Shown: in pieces, positions 7,485 through 13,349 of the stretch | Layout: every line of letters starts with the position of its first letter | Numbering within the stretch: the stretch's first letter is position 1 | Assembly (NCBI GenBank): GCA_937893015.1 | Contig: CALBJX010000084.1 | Coordinates: 1-14,130, forward strand | Origin: an uncultured Verrucomicrobiales bacterium | GTDB taxonomy: Bacteria; Verrucomicrobiota; Verrucomicrobiia; Verrucomicrobiales; Akkermansiaceae | DNA: 14,130 nt | Direction: 5' to 3' | Made by a program: the position numbers and the translations under genes | The notes under the pieces: generated by a model | Told to the model about the DNA's origin: nothing | Databases searched by the model: none | Seen by the model: only the letters and a program-made list of their open reading frames with translations

Positions 7485-9350
7485 ATGGCCGCTGACAATA
7501 ATCTGCATAAGAAGAGCCTGATTGCCACGGCGGCGATTTTCTGCTGCCGTTTCACCGGGCTGCTCCGTGAAATTGTCTACACCTCTCTCTTCGGTGCCAC
7601 GGGGGCGCTGGATGCCTTTTTGACGGCCTTTCGCGTGCCCAACATGCTCCGCGATATGTTTGCGGAGGGGGCACTCTCCCAGAGTTTCACCAGCGTCATG
7701 AGCAAGCAGGAGGAACAGGCGGGGCGCGAGGCCGCTTGGGCGCTGGCCCACCGCATCTTCTCGCAGCTCGTCTCTCTCATGCTCTGCATCGTGGCGCTCG
7801 GCGTGCTCTCGGCGGGGCTCTTCATGCAGGCGCTCTACCCGGAACGCGCCGCCGTGGTGCTGCAACACCCTGCCGATGCACCCGTGGTGATGACGGAAAC
7901 GGCAACCTACGAGGGCCTGCGCGAAAATGCCGACGGCCTGAAAGAAGCCGTCTTCACCGCCGATGCCGCGCTTGATGCTCTGACGGAGACCACCTGCGTG
8001 CGCGTCTCCGCGCTGGAGAAGCTGGAGCAGGGGAGCCTCGTGCGCCTCGGTGACACCCCGGCGGAGGACGCGCTGCCTGCGCTGAAGCTCGAAGCCCGCA
8101 GCTACATGGGGCTGGCGACGGACCTCTGCCGCATCATCTGGCCCTTCATCCTGCTCGCTTCCGTCTCCGCTCTCTGCATGGGGGCTCTCAACGTGTTCGG
8201 CATTTTCGGTCTCCCCAACCTTGCCAGTGCTGCCTTTAACCTCACGACCATTGCCCTCGGGCTGCTCATCGGGTGGTGCATCGACCCGCACTTCGGCCCG
8301 GCCGCCCTGTACGGCTTTGCCGTGGCGGTGGTCTTCGGCGGCGCGGCGCAGATTGCCGTGCAGGTGCCAAAGCTACGCAAGGAGGGCTACCGCCCGCATT
8401 GGGATATCGGCCTGCGATGGGAACGCGGGTGGTTCCGCTTCACCGACCCGCTGGCCTGCAAGGTCTGGTATCTCATGCTGCCGGGCGTCATCGCCAGCGG
8501 CATCACGCAGACGAACATTTTCATCAACACCTCCTTTGCTCTCTACCTGCAACCGGGTTCCGTCACGGCGCTCTCGAGTGCCTTCCACCTCTGGCAGCTG
8601 CCTGTCGCCCTCTTCGGCGTGGCTGTCGGCATGGTTGTCCTGCCCTCCGTCTCGCGCATGACGCTCACGCGCGGCAACGGAGAGATTTCCGAGCACCTCG
8701 CGCGTGCTCTGCGCTTTGTGGCGCTCTTCGCCGTGCCGTCTGCCGTGTTCCTCTGCTGCTGGAGCATCCCCATCGTCAGCATCTTCTTCCAGCGCGGGCG
8801 TTTCGATGAAAGCGCCTCCGTCCTCACGGGCACCGTGCTTTCCGCTTACTCCCTCGGTCTGCTGGGCTACGCGGGCATGAAGGTGCTGCAACCCGTGTTC
8901 CTCGCCTTGGAGAAGCCTTGGGCTCCCGCCTTCCTCGCGCTGCTTGCCTGTGCCACCTCCATCGGGCTCAACTACGTCTTCGTGATGGTGCTCGGCATGC
9001 CCGCGCCCTATCTCGCGCTCACTACCTCCGTGGTGACGACGCTCAACTTCCTCTTCTACTTCTTCTTCCTGCGCCACCTCCTCGGCGGTATGGCCGGGCG
9101 CGTGCTCATCCCCGGGCTGCTCCGCATCCTCGCAGCGGGGGCCGTGCTCGCCGCCTTCTGCAGCGGCAGCGCCTATCTCATCCTCGGCGCGGAACCCACC
9201 GCTTGGCTCGGCTGTAGCTTTATCCTTCGCTTCGGCGAGCTCGCTCTCGGCGGCATCCTCGGCGGTGCGCTCTACGCGCTGGCCTGCCTCCTCTTCCGCG
9301 TGCCCGAGCTTCAACAGCTCGCCGCCCGCTTCCTGCATCGTGCGCATTAG
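7485..9350 (+). CDS. murJ: Lipid II flippase MurJ with a long extra loop
   Basis: Flips lipid-linked peptidoglycan precursor across the inner membrane (MOP/MviN family). The family signature RVPNMLRDMFAEGALSQSF is at 50-68. Residues matching functionally important E. coli positions keep a constant offset of four: Arg22, Arg28, Asp43, Arg56 and Glu61 (E. coli Arg18, Arg24, Asp39, Arg52, Glu57). Hydrophobic segments run to the C-terminus, in keeping with the usual 14 helices. At 621 residues it is about 110 longer than typical MurJ. Most of the excess is one hydrophilic insert at about 122-203, between the segment ending LFMQALYPE and the next, RIIWPFILLASVSAL. It is the last gene of the hom-lysC block, 27 bp after the second TPR-type gene. 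I see no clear terminator after it before the ppa promoter. Confidence 0.93.
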   Translation: MAADNNLHKKSLIATAAIFCCRFTGLLREIVYTSLFGATGALDAFLTAFRVPNMLRDMFAEGALSQSFTSVMSKQEEQAGREAAWALAHRIFSQLVSLMLCIVALGVLSAGLFMQALYPERAAVVLQHPADAPVVMTETATYEGLRENADGLKEAVFTADAALDALTETTCVRVSALEKLEQGSLVRLGDTPAEDALPALKLEARSYMGLATDLCRIIWPFILLASVSALCMGALNVFGIFGLPNLASAAFNLTTIALGLLIGWCIDPHFGPAALYGFAVAVVFGGAAQIAVQVPKLRKEGYRPHWDIGLRWERGWFRFTDPLACKVWYLMLPGVIASGITQTNIFINTSFALYLQPGSVTALSSAFHLWQLPVALFGVAVGMVVLPSVSRMTLTRGNGEISEHLARALRFVALFAVPSAVFLCCWSIPIVSIFFQRGRFDESASVLTGTVLSAYSLGLLGYAGMKVLQPVFLALEKPWAPAFLALLACATSIGLNYVFVMVLGMPAPYLALTTSVVTTLNFLFYFFFLRHLLGGMAGRVLIPGLLRILAAGAVLAAFCSGSAYLILGAEPTAWLGCSFILRFGELALGGILGGALYALACLLFRVPELQQLAARFLHRAH

Positions 9351-9383
9351 TCACATCTTCTTTCGCCTGTTCGAGGAGCCTCA

Positions 9384-9423
9384 TTGACAAATCTTTGACA
9401 GGCTTGCGGATTTTTGCTACACT
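9384..9423 (+). promoter_or_regulatory. Strong promoter of ppa, predicted leaderless
   Basis: A consensus -35 TTGACA (9395-9400), a 17-bp spacer, then TACACT (9418-9423). A second TTGACA lies at 9384-9389, eleven bases upstream, possibly a spare -35. The chosen ppa ATG is at 9432, 8 bp after the -10 box, so a start near 9430 leaves a leader of about 2 nt. Confidence 0.8.
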
Positions 9424-9431
9424 GGCCACCT

Positions 9432-9914
9432 ATGAGAATTGTCGAAGCCCGCATCGAAATCCCCATGGGGAGCCGCAACAAGTACGAGGTGGATGAAAAG
9501 ACCGGCCGCATCAAGCTGGACCGCGTGCTGTACTCCTCCGCCTACTATCCCGCGGAATATGGTTTTGTGGAGAATACGCGCTATCTGGACGGCGACCCGC
9601 TGGATATCCTCGTGTTCACCTCCGCCCCGACTTTTCCCGGCTGCTATGTGGACTGCCGCATCATCGGCGGCATGGACATGATTGACTGCGGTGAGCCCGA
9701 TGTGAAAATCCTCGCTGTGAACGTGGGCGACCCGCGCTACGACCACGTCAACACTCTCGATGACCTGCCGCCGCACTACATGGAGGAGATTCGCAATTTC
9801 TTCCTCACCTACAAAACCCTCCAGAACAAGGTGACGGAGGTCGGCGATTTCTTCGGCATCGACAAGGCCTGCGAGATTCTGGATGCTTCGCTCGCGCGTT
9901 ATGCCGCGGAATAG
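9432..9914 (+). CDS. ppa: Inorganic pyrophosphatase, family I
   Basis: Hydrolyses pyrophosphate to phosphate in the cytoplasm, pulling forward DNA, RNA, aminoacyl-tRNA and activated-sugar synthesis. It has 160 residues from the ATG at 9432; an upstream in-frame TTG at 9414 is rejected because it would overlap the promoter and add non-family residues. The metal and phosphate ligands of the E. coli enzyme are all present at constant offsets: Lys17, Glu19, Arg31, Tyr43, the signature DGDPLDI (Asp53, Asp55, Asp58), Asp85, Asp90, Lys92, Tyr127 and Lys128. It is somewhat shorter than the E. coli enzyme, mainly at the N-terminus. It has its own promoter after murJ, and a hairpin terminator follows about 70 bp after the stop. 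The gene looks intact and monocistronic. Confidence 0.96.
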   Translation: MRIVEARIEIPMGSRNKYEVDEKTGRIKLDRVLYSSAYYPAEYGFVENTRYLDGDPLDILVFTSAPTFPGCYVDCRIIGGMDMIDCGEPDVKILAVNVGDPRYDHVNTLDDLPPHYMEEIRNFFLTYKTLQNKVTEVGDFFGIDKACEILDASLARYAAE

Positions 9915-9915
9915 G

Positions 9916-10076
9916 AAAATTACAAATTACAATTTAAAAATTAAAAATTGTAGAATTCGGCTCGCTTCGCTCGCGGGCAATAAAAACGGTCTGACGCTTG
10001 CGTCAGACCGTTTTCTTTTCAGGCACCGGAGGCGCACAAATTTTCCAATTTGTAATTTGTAAATTGTAATTTGTAC
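9916..10076. repeat. AT-rich inverted-repeat element framing a terminator
   Basis: Between two convergent genes, AT-rich blocks at 9916-9956 and 10037-10076 flank GC-rich DNA. A perfect 16-bp inverted repeat (TACAAATTACAATTTA at 9921-9936, its complement at 10060-10075) marks the ends. The left block also holds a local 8-bp inverted repeat (9928-9935 with 9945-9952), and the right block repeats AATTTGTA units in tandem. Beside the left block is a GCTCGC direct repeat (9960-9965 and 9969-9974). The base composition is unlike the GC-rich neighbouring genes. No ORF lies inside. It could be a miniature mobile element, a genome-wide intergenic repeat, or simply a structured pair of 3' UTRs. Confidence 0.6.
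9982..10014. terminator. Bidirectional terminator between ppa and the alpha-galactosidase gene
   Basis: A 10-bp stem (CGGTCTGACG at 9987-9996 with CGTCAGACCG at 10001-10010) closes a CTTG tetraloop. A5 at 9982-9986 and TTTT at 10011-10014 give a U-run on either strand. It lies between the 3' ends of convergent ppa (+) and the glycoside hydrolase gene (-), so it can serve both. The core stem is identical to that of the terminator at 957-991. Confidence 0.9.
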
Positions 10077-10083
10077 TTCCTTA

Positions 10084-12138
10084 TCACTTCGCGGGAATCG
10101 CTTCCAGCACGATGACCTGATAGGGGGCGAGCTTGATGCTCACGGACTTGCCGGCCTCGATGGTCTCGGCGGGCAGCGTGTCACCCTTGGGGGAGCTCAG
10201 CGTGTACTTGACGGGCGCACCCACGGGAAGCTCGAAGACGGAGGCCGCATCGAAGCAGAACTCCTGCTCCACGGAGGCGGGGTTGCGCAGGGTCACGATG
10301 CCCTTGGCGGGGCTCCAGGAGGCGAAGCCGTACACATCGAGTTCGGCGGGGTCGCCGCCCACCCAGTGAGAGTCCACCATCGTTTCCCCGTTGGCGCGGG
10401 CCCACTTGGCCGCGGCGGCCAGCGAGTCCCAGTCCTCGGAGGTGAGCATGGAGGGCGTGATGTAGAGCTCTTCCATCTGCGTGCCGAGGCCGAAGCCGCT
10501 CCAGATTTCGTTGGCGAGATCCTCGTGGGTCGTGGTCATGAGACCGCGGGCACCCTTGTTGTAGATGACGCCGTGCGTCATGAGGGAGTTGATGGGGAAG
10601 AGCGGGGAGATTTTCACGTTGTTGGCGTAAATCTGCGCATCGCGGAAGGTAATCCACTGGTTGCGCTCCGAGCCTTCGCCGCAGAAGTCGTGGTCCCAGT
10701 TGCCGCGCCAGATGGAGTCGGCGATGCCGAACCAGAAGGGCGAGGCCCAGGTGCCCGTCGTCAGGTTGATGTAGATGTCAGGGCGGTGCTCGCGCAGCTC
10801 GGCGATGAGGTGGATGATGGCCTCGAAGTCGGAGCCGAACTTGGAACCCTTGGCGGGCTCGGCAATGCCGCTGGTGCCGTCGAACTTGAAGTGGTTGACG
10901 CCGTTCTCGTCAATCATGTGCAGGCACATCTTCTTGAAGTGCTCGTAGTACTTGGGACCGGAGAGAGCGAAGCCGCTGTCGTTGGTCTCGAACGCGCCGT
11001 TCGCGGCGGCAATGCGCTTCTCCTTGGGCTCGCCGTAGCCGCCCCAGGGGGAGAACCACACGCCGGGCTGGATGCCGTAGCTCTCCGCGAGCTTGCGCAC
11101 GTTGCGGAACTCATCGGGCAGGTCCTTGTGGAACTGCCAGAGCGTGTTCGTGTCGTCCCAGCCGTCGTCGAAGAGCAGGGAATCCATCACGGCGCCGCGC
11201 TTGGCGACGAGCTCCTCACCGAAGAGCTTGACGGTTTCCATGGCGTCCTTCTCGGAGTAGGGGGTGAAGTAGCCGATGTCGTACCAGGTGTTGTAGTTCA
11301 GGAAGGGGGCGTAGGCGCGGGCGCGCTCGCGGTTGATGTAGCTGAGCTGGAAGGTGCGGCGCAGCTGGCCGGGCTGAGAGAAACCGAGCACGGCGGAGAA
11401 GCTCGTCGTCGCGCGGCGGGGCAGGTCGGTGGTGCGCTCCAGAGAGCAGGTGAAGCCGTCCTTCGTGACCTCGCTCTTGCTCACGGGATGCTCCATGCCT
11501 GCGAAGAGGCGGTTGCCCGCTGCCACCACGGGGGCGCCCTTCACGGAGCCTTCCACGCGGGCTTCGGGGGCCTTCACGTTCAGCAGCGTAATCTTGCGCA
11601 CGGGCATGGCGAACTGCATGGGCGTGACATCCAGACCCACGCGGACGTAGGGCGCACCCTCGCGCAGCTCCAGCCACCAAGAGATGCAGTGGCCATCGGT
11701 GGTCACAGTGAAGGGAATCGTCACGCGCTTACCGGCGGTTTTGTCCGCGAGGCGGCGGGTGCCCTCCACGGGGGCAATGTCCTCCACGGTCACGGTGCCG
11801 ATTTTGCAATCCTGCGCGGTGATGGCGTGGAAGGTGTCCTTGAACTCCTTCTTGGAGCAGGCTTCATCGGTCTCCTCATCGCGGACGAGGAGGGAGAAAA
11901 TGTCGTTGCCGAGGTCGTAGCGACGGCCGTTAATCTTGTCCTGAATGGTCACGCCCACGAGCTTGCGACCGATTTTCTGAACATCGACGGTCAGGTATTC
12001 GTTCTGAATCATGATATCGTTCTGATTGGTGGTGATGCCGGGCTGTTCGGCCGAGGCGGCTGGCGTCTGTGCCGCGCAAATGCCGCCGCAGAGGAAACTC
12101 AGCGACAGCAGGCCGGTCATGATATTGTGTGACGTCAT
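10084..12138 (-). CDS. Secreted alpha-galactosidase-like glycoside hydrolase (clan GH-D)
   Basis: A 684-residue exported enzyme. A hydrophobic leader (about 7-30, GLLSLSFLCGGICAAQ followed by TPAASA) acts as a signal peptide. An N-terminal beta-rich domain covers roughly 40-270. A TIM barrel follows with NTWYDIGYF, LLFDDGWDD (321-329), GVWFSPWGGYG (359-369) and HFKFDGTSG with Asp420 as the expected nucleophile. The acid/base is likely among Asp474, Asp482 and Asp484 (GIADSIWRGNWDHDF). A C-terminal beta domain ends near 680. This order matches GH36/GH27-type alpha-galactosidases and relatives sometimes mislabelled enterotoxin; exact family and linkage cannot be fixed by eye. It probably releases alpha-linked galactose or N-acetylgalactosamine from host or dietary glycans. 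A start at Met7 is possible, but the promoter points to Met1 as the 5' end. It has its own promoter, so it need not depend on the upstream kinase pair. Confidence 0.8.
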   Translation of the reverse strand: MTSHNIMTGLLSLSFLCGGICAAQTPAASAEQPGITTNQNDIMIQNEYLTVDVQKIGRKLVGVTIQDKINGRRYDLGNDIFSLLVRDEETDEACSKKEFKDTFHAITAQDCKIGTVTVEDIAPVEGTRRLADKTAGKRVTIPFTVTTDGHCISWWLELREGAPYVRVGLDVTPMQFAMPVRKITLLNVKAPEARVEGSVKGAPVVAAGNRLFAGMEHPVSKSEVTKDGFTCSLERTTDLPRRATTSFSAVLGFSQPGQLRRTFQLSYINRERARAYAPFLNYNTWYDIGYFTPYSEKDAMETVKLFGEELVAKRGAVMDSLLFDDGWDDTNTLWQFHKDLPDEFRNVRKLAESYGIQPGVWFSPWGGYGEPKEKRIAAANGAFETNDSGFALSGPKYYEHFKKMCLHMIDENGVNHFKFDGTSGIAEPAKGSKFGSDFEAIIHLIAELREHRPDIYINLTTGTWASPFWFGIADSIWRGNWDHDFCGEGSERNQWITFRDAQIYANNVKISPLFPINSLMTHGVIYNKGARGLMTTTHEDLANEIWSGFGLGTQMEELYITPSMLTSEDWDSLAAAAKWARANGETMVDSHWVGGDPAELDVYGFASWSPAKGIVTLRNPASVEQEFCFDAASVFELPVGAPVKYTLSSPKGDTLPAETIEAGKSVSIKLAPYQVIVLEAIPAK

Positions 12139-12144
12139 GCGGAA

Positions 12145-12173
12145 ACTCTAGCACAGCGCCTCCCGACTGTCAA
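12145..12173 (-). promoter_or_regulatory. Promoter of the alpha-galactosidase-like gene, leaderless
   Basis: On the minus strand TTGACA (12173-12168), a 17-bp spacer, then TAGAGT (12150-12145). Only six bases (TTCCGC) separate the -10 box from the ATG at 12138, so the expected transcription start falls on or next to the A of the start codon. Confidence 0.8.
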
Positions 12174-12261
12174 ACGGAAAGCAATATTCCCCGCTACGCT
12201 CGCTGCGCGACTCGCACGAAACTCATGCGCATCCGCCTTACTTCGATTTTTTTATCAACCC

Positions 12262-12291
12262 TTGACGGATTTCTCTCCGAATCTTCAACAT
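12262..12291 (+). promoter_or_regulatory. Possible promoter of the small ORF transcript
   Basis: TTGACG at 12262-12267 is a good -35 box. The best -10 at acceptable spacing is CAACAT (12286-12291, 18 bp), only three of six matches, so this is weak. It is reported because it lies just upstream of a small ORF with a strong ribosome site and a terminator. Confidence 0.35.
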
Positions 12292-12299
12292 CTCGCGGG

Positions 12300-12308
12300 A
12301 AAGGAGGG
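12300..12308 (+). promoter_or_regulatory. Strong Shine-Dalgarno sequence for the 21-codon ORF
   Basis: AAAGGAGGG ends 5 bases before the ATG at 12314. It is the only textbook Shine-Dalgarno sequence I find ahead of a start codon in the window, and it favours real translation of the small ORF. Confidence 0.7.
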
Positions 12309-12313
12309 AATAC

Positions 12314-12379
12314 ATGGTTCTGCGGCTACTACGCATGGTGATGAAGAGCGCCGGAGGTGGCGGAGATGTTTCAGGGTAA
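12314..12379 (+). CDS. Candidate 21-residue small protein
   Basis: An ATG-to-TAA ORF of 21 codons in a gap with no other plus-strand gene. The product begins MVLRLLRMVMK, a basic hydrophobic segment, and ends with SAGGGGDVSG, a glycine-rich polar tail. Support comes from context: a strong Shine-Dalgarno sequence at the right distance, a plausible -35 box about 50 bp upstream, and an intrinsic terminator whose stem begins 5 bases after the stop codon. The amphipathic N-terminal half could associate with membrane, or the peptide could be a regulatory leader, but no plus-strand gene follows for it to control. I do not recognise the family. The ORF may be chance, since 21 codons is short; conservation would decide. 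Confidence 0.45.
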   Translation: MVLRLLRMVMKSAGGGGDVSG

Positions 12380-12383
12380 CGGA

Positions 12384-12426
12384 GGCATCCCGAAGTGGGG
12401 GCTGTGGTCGGGATGCCTTTTCTCTT
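12384..12426 (+). terminator. Plus-directed intrinsic terminator after the small ORF
   Basis: A 10-bp stem (GGCATCCCGA at 12384-12393 with TCGGGATGCC at 12408-12417), a 14-nt G-rich loop and the U-rich tail TTTTCTCTT (12418-12426). Read on the minus strand the stem is followed by TCCGTTACCC, which has no U-run, so it serves plus-strand transcription, although the flanking annotated genes are on the minus strand. Confidence 0.75.
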
Positions 12427-12443
12427 GTGGTCTTCCCGCCCTC

Positions 12444-13349
12444 TCACATTCTCCTCAATTTGCGCAGATAATCCTTCAGCGCCTGGGCGGGCGTGAGCTC
12501 GGCGGGCTTGGGCGGTGCCGGGGCGGCCGTCTGCGTCGGGGCGGGCTTGGGGGCCGCCGTGGGTGGTTGCTTTTTGTCGTGCAGCACGAATTCGGTGAAG
12601 GCGAGTGCAGCGGGTTTGGCGGTCATCCGTCCGCGGATGCCTTCTTTGCCGCATTCTCCGATAAATGCGCGGGCCCCTTTTGTGGCAACGGCGATATCTT
12701 TGGCCGAGAGAAAATAGAATACGCCATCGCAGCGCATTTTAGCACATTGCTCCGCCTTGGTGGCATCGGATGTGGTATCGGCGGGGTAGCCGAGCTTGCG
12801 TGCCAGCACATTGGCGGCAAAATTGTCGATTTTCATGCCCGCTTTCACTTCGACGGCGTGGATTTCACTGCTGCCGACGGCGGGCACCAGCACATCGAGA
12901 CTGCGGTGTTTGCCCGTGGCCCAGAGCACGCGTCCGTCCGCCTGCAACGCCGCAGGGCGATAGTAGGCTTGGCGCAGCAGGAAGCCCATGGCATGCAGCG
13001 GGTCGTTCTCGGGGAGGCGCTTTTTGTACCCCTCCGCCAAGTCGGCCCGCAGCACCACGAGGCATGTGGGGGTTTCGTCTTCCACCGTGTCGCCGAGCTC
13101 CAACAGCTCCTGCAACTTGCGCACGGCACCCACACTGCAATCCGAGACTAAGGCGGCAGCTCGCTTGTCGGCATCGAAGAGAATGAGCACGCGTTGCTTG
13201 TCCGTCGTGCAGGGAACGGCGTTTTCCGCGAGCTTCAGCTCGGGGTATTCCGTCAGCAGCTTGTCCTGTGTCCACGGCGCGGCAAGGGCGGCGGAGGAAG
13301 CCGCCGCCCAGACAGAGGCCGCAAGGGCAAGCTGTGAGAATGTACTCAC
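12444..13349 (-). CDS. Secreted protein of unknown function, coupled to the sugar-kinase-like gene
   Basis: A 301-residue protein I do not recognise. Residues 1-24 look like a signal peptide (hydrophobic, Ala-rich, ending ALAA before PWTQDK). The body (about 25-258) is mixed alpha/beta with strands such as RVLILFDAD (53-61) and TCLVVLRADL (95-104), and five cysteines: 46, 71, 96, 202 and 207, plus Cys233. A Pro/Ala/Lys-rich linker at about 260-284 leads to a short basic C-terminal helix (LTPAQALKDYLRKLRRM) that might dock on membrane, peptidoglycan or a partner. The GTG start overlaps the TGA stop of the upstream kinase gene (GTGA, 13349-13346), so translation is probably coupled. There is no Shine-Dalgarno sequence and no clear minus-strand terminator after the stop; read-through towards the alpha-galactosidase gene is possible. 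Confidence 0.75.
   Translation of the reverse strand: MSTFSQLALAASVWAAASSAALAAPWTQDKLLTEYPELKLAENAVPCTTDKQRVLILFDADKRAAALVSDCSVGAVRKLQELLELGDTVEDETPTCLVVLRADLAEGYKKRLPENDPLHAMGFLLRQAYYRPAALQADGRVLWATGKHRSLDVLVPAVGSSEIHAVEVKAGMKIDNFAANVLARKLGYPADTTSDATKAEQCAKMRCDGVFYFLSAKDIAVATKGARAFIGECGKEGIRGRMTAKPAALAFTEFVLHDKKQPPTAAPKPAPTQTAAPAPPKPAELTPAQALKDYLRKLRRM

Larger units (their letters stand above)
12139..12443. other. 305-bp intergenic gap and its contents
   Basis: From low to high coordinate it holds the minus-strand promoter of the alpha-galactosidase-like gene (12145-12173), about 90 bp with nothing I can name (including a GC-rich CGCTACGCTCGCTGCGCG stretch near 12191), a possible plus-strand promoter, the Shine-Dalgarno sequence, the 21-codon ORF, and the plus-directed terminator, ending about 17 bp short of the stop codon of the next minus-strand gene. 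Confidence 0.7.

Noticed and set aside
5796..8291. 831-codon open frame on the minus strand
   Set aside because: It is antisense to the second TPR gene and murJ, whose families or membrane features are clear. The translation is low-complexity His/Gly/Val-rich with no family motif, as expected from the complement of GC-rich codons.
10366..12132. 588-codon open frame on the plus strand
   Set aside because: It is antisense to the glycoside hydrolase, which has catalytic motifs and a signal peptide; the plus-strand product is Gly/Val/Ala-rich and unlike any family.
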